Assembly: GCF_019977335.1 (NCBI RefSeq)
Contig: NZ_AP024653.1
Span: forward strand, 1,488,001-1,552,000
From: Arthrobacter sp. NicSoilB4
GTDB lineage: Bacteria; Actinomycetota; Actinomycetes; Actinomycetales; Micrococcaceae
Direction: 5' to 3'
DNA: 64,000 nucleotides
Shown here: one piece after another, positions 26,205 through 34,486 of the stretch
How the letters are laid out: each line of letters starts with the position of its first letter
Numbering within the stretch: position 1 is the stretch's first letter
Translations under genes and position numbers: made by a program
The notes under the pieces: model-generated
Seen by the model: only the letters and a program-made list of their open reading frames with translations
What the model was told of the DNA's origin: nothing
Database searches by the model: none

Positions 26205-27299
26205 TCAGGCCGCGCGGCTGACCGTGGCCTCGGCCAGTTTCCGGAGCGCAGTCTTGGGCAGATCATCCAAGGGCAGGAGGTCCAAGGCAGAGAAAGCCGC
26301 GTGCCCGAATTCCTCGATCAGTGTTTCCGTGGCCTGGAGTGCGCCGCAGTCCAGGATGATGCGGCGGATTTCGTCGACGTCGGCGTCGTCCAGCCCGGGG
26401 CTGCCAAGCTTCGCGTCGATGAACGCGGAGTCGGCCGGGGTGGCCAGGTCCAGTGCAAAGGCAATCAGGACCGTCCGCTTGCCTTCGCGGAGATCGTCTC
26501 CGGCCGGCTTGCCCGTGGCGACAGGGTCGCCGAAGACTCCCAGGACGTCGTCGCGGAGCTGGAAAGCCTCGCCGAGGGGGAGGGCAAACGCCGAGTAGCC
26601 CCGCAGCAGCTCGTCGTTGGCACCGGCCAGGGCGCCCCCCAAAGCCAGCGGATGTTCGGTGGAGTACTTGGCCGACTTGAACCGGATGATGGACTGGGCC
26701 CGGCTGACGGCACCCGCGCGGTCGCGCCGGGGACCCGCGACTTCCTCGAGGATGTCGAGGTACTGGCCCGCCATCACCTCGGCCCGCATCAGGTTGAAGA
26801 TCAGCCGCGCCCGGCTTCCGGACGCTGCGCTCTGCCCGATTTCGGTAAACGACTCCTCGCTGAAGGACAGGCACAGGTCGCCGGTCAGGATGGCGGCCGC
26901 GTGGCCGAACCGTTCGCTGTCCAGCGCCCACCCCTGCGTCTCGTGCAGTTCACTGAAGCGCCGGTGCACGCTGGGACCGCCCCGGCGGGTGTCGGAGCGG
27001 TCGATGATGTCGTCGTGGATCAGGGCCGCGGCCTGGAAGAGTTCGAGTGCGGAGCCTGCTGTCACCACTTCGCCGGCCCCGGCCTCACCGCCGGCGCCGC
27101 GCCAGCCCCAGTAGCACATCAGCGCCCGCAGGCGTTTTCCGCCGGTGACAAGATTCGAGATGGACCCCATCAGCGGATCAATGTCCGGGGAGATGGAGGA
27201 CATCACCGCCTGGCGAGTGGTCAGGAAATCGGTGAGCTTTCCGGCGACGGCGGCAACGTACGAGGCCTGCTCCAGGCGCAACTGCTCCGCGAGGGTCAC
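26205..27299 (-). CDS. idsA: Polyprenyl diphosphate synthase (GGPP synthase type)
   Basis: Trans-prenyltransferase that chain-elongates isoprenyl diphosphates, probably to geranylgeranyl diphosphate for carotenoids or quinones. The first Asp-rich motif DDIIDRSDTRRG and the second LRDDVLGVFGD are present, with GGKRLRAL for diphosphate binding. Length is 364 residues. Product length cannot be read with certainty. The GTG start shares bases with the upstream lipoprotein stop (GTGA), so the two are translationally coupled. Its mycobacterial counterpart (Rv2173) is also near pknL. Confidence 0.88.
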   Translation of the reverse strand: MTLAEQLRLEQASYVAAVAGKLTDFLTTRQAVMSSISPDIDPLMGSISNLVTGGKRLRALMCYWGWRGAGGEAGAGEVVTAGSALELFQAAALIHDDIIDRSDTRRGGPSVHRRFSELHETQGWALDSERFGHAAAILTGDLCLSFSEESFTEIGQSAASGSRARLIFNLMRAEVMAGQYLDILEEVAGPRRDRAGAVSRAQSIIRFKSAKYSTEHPLALGGALAGANDELLRGYSAFALPLGEAFQLRDDVLGVFGDPVATGKPAGDDLREGKRTVLIAFALDLATPADSAFIDAKLGSPGLDDADVDEIRRIILDCGALQATETLIEEFGHAAFSALDLLPLDDLPKTALRKLAEATVSRAA

Positions 27300-27829
27300 T
27301 TGACGGACTCGGCGGCGACGTTCGCGCCGATAGTGAAGGTGGAAACCCCGGCGGTTTCCATCACCGAGATGTTGACCGTTTCGTTGTCGCCGCGGAGGAA
27401 GTCCTTGGAGGGTACGGCGCCGACCGCTTCCCCCGGAACAGCCTTGAAGCCTTGTGCCTCAAGTTCCTTCGTGTAGAAGGCGAGCACGTCGGCGGACGGC
27501 GCGGAAATGCTGCCGACGAGCGCCACGGTGGCGGGCACGGTGGTCTTGTCAAAGCTGCTGGAGACGACCTTCGCTCCGGGCATCACCGGCAGGAGCTTCT
27601 CCGGGAAGCCGGGGACCATGGCGCCGACCGTGGCCGAGGTGCCGGGTTCGGCCGAGGGGCTCGCCGGGGCCGTGGTCGAGGGCTGGGCCGAGGAGGGAGC
27701 AGGCGAGGCCGACGAGGAACCCGAGGAGGCCGTCCCGGGGTTGGTGGGCGTGCATGCGGCCAAAGCCATCAGCGTGCCCGCCGCCACAACGGCTGCCGCA
27801 GCACGGCTGCGCGGTCCAAATACCTTCAC
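27296..27829 (-). CDS. Putative lipoprotein
   Basis: Exported protein of 177 residues. Arg/Ala-rich N-terminus, hydrophobic stretch, then lipobox LAAC with Cys26 as the lipidation site. A Ser/Pro/Ala-rich spacer of about 45 residues precedes a compact domain (80-177) with FPEKLLPVMPGAKV and the pattern FYTKELEAQGFKAV, reminiscent of small domains that follow lipoprotein anchors. No enzyme motif is seen. It is the first gene of a two-gene unit with the prenyl synthase and diverges from dinB. Confidence 0.75.
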   Translation of the reverse strand: MKVFGPRSRAAAAVVAAGTLMALAACTPTNPGTASSGSSSASPAPSSAQPSTTAPASPSAEPGTSATVGAMVPGFPEKLLPVMPGAKVVSSSFDKTTVPATVALVGSISAPSADVLAFYTKELEAQGFKAVPGEAVGAVPSKDFLRGDNETVNISVMETAGVSTFTIGANVAAESVK

Positions 27830-27890
27830 AGGGACTTTCCTCCTGGTGTTGACGCCGGATTCAGCCTCCAGTTTAGTCAGTCCCGGGGCA

Positions 27891-27896
27891 TAGGAT
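27891..27896 (+). promoter_or_regulatory. -10 element for dinB, probably leaderless
   Basis: TAGGAT stands 7 nt before the GTG start at 27904; no Shine-Dalgarno sequence is present. No LexA (SOS) box was recognised nearby. Confidence 0.45.
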
Positions 27897-27903
27897 TGAA
27901 GTT

Positions 27904-29166
27904 GTGGGGCCGGACCAGGATAAACAGCAGCGGGAGACGCCTCCCCACGGCGCAGCCAGGCGGCTCAGCGAAGCGCAACTGCGCGAGTTCCGGCGGAGCA
28001 GCATCATGCACGTGGACATGGATGCGTTCTTCGTCTCCGTGGAGCTGCGCAGCCGTCCGGAACTCGTCGGGAAACCCGTTATCGTGGGCTACCCCGCTGA
28101 CCGTTCCGTCGTGCTGTCCGCCTCGTACGAAGCCCGGAGCTTCGGCGTCAGGTCGGCCATGCCGATGGTGGTTGCCATGCGGATGTGTCCCTCAGCAGTC
28201 GTCTTTGAGCCCCGGCACAAGCTGTATTACGAGGTCTCCGGCCAGATCATGGACATCTTCGGCTCGATCACGGAGCTCGTGGAGCCCCTCAGCGTGGACG
28301 AGGCTTTCCTCGACGTCGGGGGAGCGATCCGGCGCCTTGGCCCGCCCCGCGAGATCGGTGAGCTTATCCGCACCCAGGTCCGCAGCGAGCTGGGCATCAC
28401 CGCGTCCGTGGGAATAGCCGCCAGCAAGTTCGTGGCGAAGATCGCTTCCACGCGGTGCAAGCCGAACGGACTGCTGCTCATTGGCCCCGAGGAGACGGTC
28501 CCCTACCTGCACAGCCTTCCGGTCAGCGCCCTCTGGGGCGTCGGAGCCAAAACCGTCGATGTGCTGGCCCGGATGGGCATCCGTACCGTCGCAGACGTCG
28601 CGGCGTCCCCGCTGCCGTCCCTGCGGAAGGTCCTCGGCGTTTCAGGCGAGCACGTCTACCGCCTGTCATGGGGGATCGATGCGCGCCCGGTAACCCCTGT
28701 CCGGCTGGAGAAGAGCATCGGCGCCGAAGAGACCTTCGCCGTGGACACTGCCGATGAGGCACTGCTGCACCGGGAACTGCTCCGGCTCTCGCACCGGACG
28801 GCCGAGCGGCTCCGCAGCGCCGGCATGCACGCCCGGACGGTGGCCCTCAAGCTCCGCTACGCGGACTTCTCCACTATCACCCGCAGCCGCACCGTCGGCA
28901 CTCCGATCGACAGCGCCCAGCTGCTGTACGCCGTCGCCGTCCAGCTGCTGGAATCGGTCGGGGACCGGCCCATGACGGTGCGGCTGGTAGGTATCCGGGC
29001 AGAACAGCTCGAGGAGGCCGCGCAGGCGCCCTTGCAGTTGAGCCTTGACCGCAGGGACGACAACTGGCGGGCGGCCGAGCAAGTCCTGGACCAGGTGACC
29101 CGGAAATTCGGCACCAAGTCGGTGCTTCCGGCCCGGCTCCTGGACCCCGGAAGCAATTCGGGCTGA
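27904..29166 (+). CDS. dinB: DNA polymerase IV (Y family)
   Basis: Translesion polymerase. The palm residues are seen in MHVDMDAFFVSVE and SVDEAFLDV; the YxAR-type motif reads SYEARSFGVRSAMP, and GIAASKFVAKIAS and the HhH segment LWGVGAKTVDVLARMGI follow, then the little finger domain. The 420 residues include about 35 N-terminal residues ahead of the fold. No obvious beta-clamp QLSLF motif was found at the C-terminus (internal QLSL occurs in APLQLSLD), so clamp binding is unclear. Likely leaderless. Confidence 0.92.
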   Translation: MGPDQDKQQRETPPHGAARRLSEAQLREFRRSSIMHVDMDAFFVSVELRSRPELVGKPVIVGYPADRSVVLSASYEARSFGVRSAMPMVVAMRMCPSAVVFEPRHKLYYEVSGQIMDIFGSITELVEPLSVDEAFLDVGGAIRRLGPPREIGELIRTQVRSELGITASVGIAASKFVAKIASTRCKPNGLLLIGPEETVPYLHSLPVSALWGVGAKTVDVLARMGIRTVADVAASPLPSLRKVLGVSGEHVYRLSWGIDARPVTPVRLEKSIGAEETFAVDTADEALLHRELLRLSHRTAERLRSAGMHARTVALKLRYADFSTITRSRTVGTPIDSAQLLYAVAVQLLESVGDRPMTVRLVGIRAEQLEEAAQAPLQLSLDRRDDNWRAAEQVLDQVTRKFGTKSVLPARLLDPGSNSG

Positions 29167-29442
29167 CCTTGGCGGCCAAATGAACACCTGGCGAAGTCAA
29201 GGGGACGTTTGGCATCTTTCAGAACAGGGCGCAACAAACTATCCTTATTTATACGTACGTTTGGAACGACTGGATCGAGCGTTCGGACTAATGCAGGACC
29301 AGCTGAACACCCCGAAAGGGGCCGTGGAAAACCCCGTTCAACCAACGGCGGCGAATGGGAACCACGCGCGAATCCCGCACGTTGTGGGTTTAGGGACACT
29401 GGCCGCGTCAGTCTGGACGTTGGCCGACTTAAGGAGGTCGTG

Positions 29443-29817
29443 ATGCCGCTCTCGGAGCACGAACAGAAGTTGCTGGAGCAACTTGAGAAGCAGCTGCATG
29501 AAGACGATCCCAAGTTCGCCAGTTCGATGGGGTCGGACGCGGGACGTTCATGGTCAACCCGCCATCTGGTGATCGGCGTCCTGGCCACTTTGGCCGGAGT
29601 CGTGCTCCTGCTCTTCGGCGTGACAATCCAGAACATCTTCGTTGGTGTCCTGGGCTTTGTGGTAATGGGCGCAGGCGTCTATTACGCCACCATGCGCGGT
29701 TCGGCCGCCGGCAAGGCCAAAGCCGGGGGAACGGCCCGGAAGTCCGGAAAACCCAGGAGTTCGTTCATGAGCAATCTTGAGGAACGCTGGGACGAGAGGC
29801 ACCGCGGGGAATCCTGA
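29443..29817 (+). CDS. DUF3040 small membrane protein
   Basis: Actinobacterial family of unknown function, usually near dinB and the dcw cluster. The 124 residues start MPLSEHEQKLLEQLEKQL, an amphipathic helix that can coil, followed by two membrane helices (about 44-65 and 66-87) and a basic tail with a final LEERWDERHRGES. TAAGGAGGTCG lies directly upstream, a near-perfect ribosome binding site that fixes the start at ATG 29443 (GTG 29440 is possible). The preceding 276 bp hold no supported gene. Terminator at 29873. Confidence 0.85.
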   Translation: MPLSEHEQKLLEQLEKQLHEDDPKFASSMGSDAGRSWSTRHLVIGVLATLAGVVLLLFGVTIQNIFVGVLGFVVMGAGVYYATMRGSAAGKAKAGGTARKSGKPRSSFMSNLEERWDERHRGES

Positions 29818-29872
29818 CCCCCGGAGCGGCGCGTCCCTCCATTCCCCACCACCGGGACACCGCAGGTGGCCT

Positions 29873-29898
29873 AAAAGACCCGCTTCGGCGGGTCTTTT
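29873..29898 (+). terminator. Terminator after the DUF3040 gene
   Basis: Perfect 11-bp stem AAAAGACCCGC with a TTCG tetraloop, ending in TTTT. This is the most classical intrinsic terminator in the window. Confidence 0.9.
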
Positions 29899-30205
29899 GC
29901 CGTTAAGCGGAGAGTTCCTGCCCCGTACAGCGCCTCAGGAGTCCCACAAAGACCCCCGCGGCCCTTCCTCCGGGGCCATGCCGGGCGACGGGCTGCGACA
30001 GCCCTCCACATTCCCTCCACTGCGCACCACAGGCCCAGATCCCTGCCATTAGAGGGCGCGTGAAGGCACGAAGTCCCACAAAATGGCGCAGAAACCTTCG
30101 GCGTGTCGTTGACTGTGGAGGGATGTGGAGTAATGTGGAGGACGTAAGAGGGTAGTGGCAGCACAGGGGACGTTGGGCTTCCTACGAACAGACAGGCGGT
30201 GGGCC
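29899..30205. other. Intergenic region before the dcw cluster
   Basis: About 300 bp without a gene. It contains the mraZ promoter and TGGAG repeats near its end, and on the opposite strand two CTCCA copies (30004-30008, 30015-30019), which are the complement of the same word at 11-bp spacing. Confidence 0.6.
30109..30140 (+). promoter_or_regulatory. mraZ promoter with three MraZ-type direct repeats
   Basis: TTGACT (30109-30114) and TAATGT (30131-30136) with a 16-bp spacer form the promoter. TGGAG occurs at 30116-30120, 30126-30130 and 30136-30140, exactly 10 bp apart on one face of the helix. MraZ of E. coli binds TGGGN repeats with the same N5 spacing upstream of its own gene, so autorepression of the dcw operon is a reasonable inference. 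Confidence 0.75.
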
Positions 30206-30634
30206 GTGTTTCTCGGCACACATTCGCCGCGTCTGGACGAAAAAGGTCGAATCATCCTTCCCGCGAAGTTCCGCGAGGAGCTTGCCGGCGGACTGGTTCT
30301 CACAAGGGGCCAGGAACGCTGCATCTACGTCTTCAGTGAGGCGGAATTCGGCCGGGTTCACGAGCAAATGCGGGAGGCTCCAATCTCCAACAAGCAGGCT
30401 CGCGACTACATCCGGGTTTTCCTCTCTGGAGCCTCCGACGAGGTGCCTGACAAGCAGGGGCGCGTGACGATTCCGCCGGCGCTCCGGGAGTACGCAGGAC
30501 TCGGCCGGGAACTCGCCGTCATCGGTGCAGGAACCCGCGCGGAGATCTGGGACGCCCAGGCCTGGAACGAGTACCTCGCCGAAAAGGAAACGGCCTTCTC
30601 GGAGACGGACGACGCCATACCGGGGATTCTCTGA
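30206..30634 (+). CDS. mraZ: Transcriptional regulator MraZ
   Basis: AbrB-like DNA-binding protein that heads the division and cell wall cluster. I start at GTG 30206 so that the protein begins with the family's [15 protein letters not shown]; the frame extends upstream to 30155 but adds non-conserved residues. The 142 residues contain two tandem swapped-hairpin repeats ([12 protein letters not shown] and [12 protein letters not shown]), each with the DxxGR-type turn. The upstream TGGAG triplet is its probable operator. Confidence 0.95.
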   Translation: MFLGTHSPRLDEKGRIILPAKFREELAGGLVLTRGQERCIYVFSEAEFGRVHEQMREAPISNKQARDYIRVFLSGASDEVPDKQGRVTIPPALREYAGLGRELAVIGAGTRAEIWDAQAWNEYLAEKETAFSETDDAIPGIL

Positions 30635-30831
30635 AACCCCACAGCAACCAAGCAGCACCGCACGATTCTTGATCGAGATCTCCAGCCGCCCATCCAGCTG
30701 ATTTCCTGGCTCACTTCCCCGGAGCCAGGCGGACGCAGGATAGGCGCGGATGGGGATCTGGACCAAGAAGCGGCCACTACAACCCGCAACAGCACTCCAA
30801 CCACCCGGCCGGACAACGAAAGGACGCAGGC

Positions 30832-31830
30832 ATGACTGACCCTGACCAGGCGAAGCCTACGTCCGAACGCCATGTACCGGTCCTCAAGGACCGGTGCATC
30901 AATTTGTTGGCGCCCGGATTCGAAGCGGCCCGCAGCCGGGGCGAGACCCCCGTGGTCATCGACGCAACCCTGGGTATGGGCGGCCACTCCGAGGCAATGC
31001 TCCAGCGCTTCCCGGATCTGCACCTGATCGGCATCGACCGTGACGAGGAAGCACTGGCGCTGGCGGGGGAGCGGCTTAAGCCCTTCGCCAACCGGATCGA
31101 CCTGGTGCACGCCGTATACGACGAGATCCCGGAAGTCCTGGCGGATCTCGGCTTCGCGGAGGTCCACGGAGTCCTGATGGATCTCGGGGTCTCCTCGCTC
31201 CAGTTGGACGAACGCGAACGAGGCTTCGCTTACTCCTTCGACGCCCCGCTGGACATGCGCATGGACACGAGCCGCGGCCAGACCGCCGCCGACGTCGTCA
31301 ACAACTACAGCGAAGAAGACCTGGTCCGGATCATCCGGAAGTGGGGCGAAGAGAAGTTCGCCGGCCGCATCGCCAACCGGATTGTCACCGCACGCGCCGC
31401 GAAGCCCTTCGCCACGACGGGGGAACTCGTCGAGCAGATCCGTGGTGTGGTTCCCGCCGGTGCCGCAAAATCCGGCGGGCATCCCGCCAAGCGGACCTTC
31501 CAGGCACTCCGGATTGAGGTCAACGAGGAACTCGACGTCCTGGAGCGCGCAATCCCCGCAGCCATCGACGCAATCGCCGTCGGCGGCCGCGTCGTCGTTA
31601 TGTCCTACCACTCGCTGGAAGACAAGATCGTCAAGGGCTTCTTCCAGGCCGGGTCCAAATCCTCCGCGCCCCTCGGCTTCCCCGTGGAACTGGAGGAGCA
31701 CAAGGCAGAGCTGAAAACCCTGACGAAGGGCACCGAGGTGCCCACCGCCGCCGAAATCGCCGAGAATCCACGCGCTGCCTCCGCCAGGCTCCGCGCCGTG
31801 GAACGCATCAAAGCCAGGAGGGCCGTATGA
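30832..31830 (+). CDS. rsmH: 16S rRNA (cytosine1402-N4)-methyltransferase RsmH (MraW)
   Basis: SAM-dependent enzyme methylating C1402 in the ribosomal P-site region. Signature segments are HVPVLKDR, the SAM loop [26 protein letters not shown] and [12 protein letters not shown], with [11 protein letters not shown] near the C-terminus. 332 residues, a normal length. It begins 197 bp after mraZ at an ATG and shares ATGA with ftsL. Second gene of the dcw cluster in most bacteria. Confidence 0.96.
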   Translation: MTDPDQAKPTSERHVPVLKDRCINLLAPGFEAARSRGETPVVIDATLGMGGHSEAMLQRFPDLHLIGIDRDEEALALAGERLKPFANRIDLVHAVYDEIPEVLADLGFAEVHGVLMDLGVSSLQLDERERGFAYSFDAPLDMRMDTSRGQTAADVVNNYSEEDLVRIIRKWGEEKFAGRIANRIVTARAAKPFATTGELVEQIRGVVPAGAAKSGGHPAKRTFQALRIEVNEELDVLERAIPAAIDAIAVGGRVVVMSYHSLEDKIVKGFFQAGSKSSAPLGFPVELEEHKAELKTLTKGTEVPTAAEIAENPRAASARLRAVERIKARRAV

Positions 31831-32537
31831 GCACCGCAGCTGTCAGCAGATTTCCCGTTGCCACAGGCGCGACGGCCCGCGCCCTCCCCGGGATCACGCC
31901 CGGTACCGGTCCCTCCCGGAAGGCACGCACGCCGCTCTCCCTGGTCCAGTCGGCCCCGCGGAAACGGCGTGCCCCGTTTGTTGTGCTCTGCTTCGGCATC
32001 CTCGCGGTCGCCCTCATGGCAGTGCTGGTCTTGAACATCTCCGTTTCGACTGCGCAGTACGAGTTGGTGCAGCTGCGGGGCAAGCAGTCCACCCTGACCA
32101 AACAGAACCAGGACCTGACGCAGCAGGTGCAGAACTTCGATGCCCCGCAGAACCTGGCGGCCAAGGCCACCGAGCTGGGCATGGTCACCTCCACCGGCAA
32201 GGGCCAGATCGACCTTTCCACCCTGACCGTCACGGGCAAGGCCAAACCGGCGGTGAAGGGCGACGCCCCCGGGGCCGTCATCGCCGCCCCGGCCGTTGCC
32301 GGCCAGCTCACCGTTGTTCCGCCCGCCACCGTCAACGAGCCGCTCGCGAACCGCAAACCGGCAGATGCCGACGCGGCCGCCGGCACAGCCGCCGCGCCGG
32401 CGGCTGCGGCGCCGGCAGCCGCCGAACCCGCGGCCGACGCCGTGCCGGTCCCGGCCGCACCCGCCCCCGCCGCGCCGGCAGTCGAACTCCACGGTGGCTC
32501 CGTTCCCGCCCCCGCGCAGAAGGTCCCCGGACAGTAA
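31827..32537 (+). CDS. ftsL: FtsL-like septal protein with long Ala/Pro tail
   Basis: Bitopic division protein placed between rsmH and ftsI, where ftsL is found. It has a basic cytoplasmic N-terminus, one membrane helix at about residues 51-71 and a short extracellular coiled coil ([20 protein letters not shown]) ending at [11 protein letters not shown], the typical FtsL/DivIC core. The remaining 110 residues are Ala/Pro/Val-rich with no domain, making the protein 236 residues, about twice the usual size. Identification rests on position and topology because FtsL sequences diverge strongly. Confidence 0.85.
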   Translation: MSTAAVSRFPVATGATARALPGITPGTGPSRKARTPLSLVQSAPRKRRAPFVVLCFGILAVALMAVLVLNISVSTAQYELVQLRGKQSTLTKQNQDLTQQVQNFDAPQNLAAKATELGMVTSTGKGQIDLSTLTVTGKAKPAVKGDAPGAVIAAPAVAGQLTVVPPATVNEPLANRKPADADAAAGTAAAPAAAAPAAAEPAADAVPVPAAPAPAAPAVELHGGSVPAPAQKVPGQ

Positions 32538-32578
32538 GCAGGACGGACCCCCAGCCAGGCAAGCAGCAAGGAAACATC

Positions 32579-34375
32579 GTGGCGCAAAACACCGGCAAGG
32601 CCCGCAAGGCGAAAGCGCCGAGCGCGACCCGGCGGCTGCGCCTGGGCCTTGGCGTTATGCTGACGCTGCTGCTGGTCGTCGGAGGGAAGCTCTTCCTGGT
32701 GCAGGGCATCGACGTCGGGGGCATGGCCGAGGCCGCCCTCCAGAACAGGCTCACACCGGTCGAGCTCCCGGCCGAGCGGGGCAGCATCCTGGATGCCAAC
32801 GGCACGGTGCTGGCCAGCAGCGTGATCCGTTACAACGTGGTGGTGGACCAGAGAGTAAACACCAAGACCGAGACCTTCCGCCGCTTCGACGAGGTCACTG
32901 AAAAACACGTCAAGGTGTCCCGGGACCAGGGCATCTCCGAACTGGCCGTACTGCTGGGCATGGACCAGAAAACGCTCAAGGATGCCGTCACCGGAACCCA
33001 GCCGTACTACATCGTGGCCAAGGACATAAAGCCGGACGTCGAGGACCGCATCTCCAAACTGCAGATCCCGGGTATCGTCACCGTTGGCACCAGCAAGCGG
33101 GTGTACCCCAACGGCTCGGTGGCCGGCGGAATCGTCGGCTTCCTCAGGGACGGCACCACCGGCCAGGCCGGCCTCGAGCAGACGCAGGACGAGGTCCTGA
33201 AAGGCGTCCCCGGCAAGCGGCTCTTCGAAATCGGCGCCGACGGGCTCCGCATCCCGGTCGGAGTGGACCAGCTGACCCCCGCCGTTAACGGCAAAGACAT
33301 CAAGCTCACCCTGAATTCGGACCTCCAGTACTTCGCCCAGCAGGCCATCCAAAGCCAGCGGGACAAACTCAGCGCCGAGTGGGGCGTCGTCATCGTCCAG
33401 GACATCAAGACCGGCGACATCGTCGCCATGGCGGACACCAACTCCCCGGACCCCAACGACCCGGGCAAGGTCGACGCGCAAGACCGCGGTATCCGTGCCG
33501 TCACTGCCGCCTACGAGCCCGGCTCGGTCGAGAAAATGATCACGGCCGCGGCCTTGATCGAGGAAGGCAAGTCGAGCCCGCTGGAGAAGTTCACCATCCC
33601 GCCGTCGTACACGGTGGACGGGCAGACGTTCAACGACTCCTTCGCCCACGGCACTGAGGACCGGACCCTGGCCGGCATCCTTGGCTGGTCCATGAACACC
33701 GGCACCGTCATGGCCGGCCAGCGGCTCAGCAAGGAGCAACGCTACAACTGGCTGAAGAAGTTCGGCATCGGGGAAGCGCCGGACGTTGGCCTTCCCGCCG
33801 AAGCCAAGGGCATCCTGACGCCCCACGAGCAATGGGATGGCCGCCAGGAGTACACCGTGCTGTTCGGCCAGGGCGTCTCGCAGTCCACGCTCCAGACCGT
33901 CCGGGCCTTCCAAAGCATCGGCAACAACGGTGTGATGCTCCAGCCGCGGCTGATTGACAGCTACATCGCCCCCGACGGCACAGTAGAGAAAGTGCCGGCG
34001 CAGGATCCGCGGCAAATCGTCTCCCCGGACACCGCCCGGCAGGTCCGGGACATCCTCGAGAGCGCCGTCACAGAAGGCCAGATTAAGGAAGCCGGGCTGG
34101 ACGGCTACCGGGTCGGGGCCAAGACCGGCACATCGCAGTCGCCCTGCGACGACGGCACCGCCGGGTTCTGCGGCTTCACGGCGTCGATGGTGGGGATGGC
34201 GCCGATGGACGATCCGCGGTTTATTGTTGAAGTGGTCCTGCAACGGCCCAAGGGCGATATCTACGGAATCTCGAACGGACCGGTTTTCCGGTCCGTGTTG
34301 AGCCAGGCGCTGCGGACGTACAACGTCCCGCCGTCCACCGGAGAGCCCGTCCGGTTGCCGCAGTACGCCAAGTAG
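32579..34375 (+). CDS. ftsI: Septal peptidoglycan transpeptidase FtsI (PBP3, class B PBP)
   Basis: Cross-links septal peptidoglycan in complex with FtsW. A short cytoplasmic tail and one membrane helix (about 21-42) lead to the PBP dimer domain (RGSILDANG), then the transpeptidase with SxxK as PGSVEKM, SxN as WSMNTG and KTG as GAKTGTSQ. The 598 residues are normal. GTG 32579 follows AAGGAAAC. Unlike ftsL, there is no added low-complexity region. Two cysteines (PCDDGTAGFC) flank the segment after KTG, which may form a disulphide as seen in some actinobacterial homologues. Confidence 0.95.
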   Translation: MAQNTGKARKAKAPSATRRLRLGLGVMLTLLLVVGGKLFLVQGIDVGGMAEAALQNRLTPVELPAERGSILDANGTVLASSVIRYNVVVDQRVNTKTETFRRFDEVTEKHVKVSRDQGISELAVLLGMDQKTLKDAVTGTQPYYIVAKDIKPDVEDRISKLQIPGIVTVGTSKRVYPNGSVAGGIVGFLRDGTTGQAGLEQTQDEVLKGVPGKRLFEIGADGLRIPVGVDQLTPAVNGKDIKLTLNSDLQYFAQQAIQSQRDKLSAEWGVVIVQDIKTGDIVAMADTNSPDPNDPGKVDAQDRGIRAVTAAYEPGSVEKMITAAALIEEGKSSPLEKFTIPPSYTVDGQTFNDSFAHGTEDRTLAGILGWSMNTGTVMAGQRLSKEQRYNWLKKFGIGEAPDVGLPAEAKGILTPHEQWDGRQEYTVLFGQGVSQSTLQTVRAFQSIGNNGVMLQPRLIDSYIAPDGTVEKVPAQDPRQIVSPDTARQVRDILESAVTEGQIKEAGLDGYRVGAKTGTSQSPCDDGTAGFCGFTASMVGMAPMDDPRFIVEVVLQRPKGDIYGISNGPVFRSVLSQALRTYNVPPSTGEPVRLPQYAK

Positions 34376-34486
34376 CACCAGCACCAGCCCGTCCACCACG
34401 AACCAGTACCGGGAAAATGAGCCTGCGGGCCGGAGCAATCCTTCGCGCGCAGGGCCAGATCCGCCAGCACACCAACGGAGATCCAC

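Noticed and set aside
27830..27903. LexA box for SOS control of dinB
   Set aside because: No GAAC-N4-GTTC type site was found in the divergent gap.
29180..29443. Possible 87-residue ORF between dinB and the DUF3040 gene
   Set aside because: No ribosome site, no known motif, and it ends on the DUF3040 start codon; more likely a leader region.
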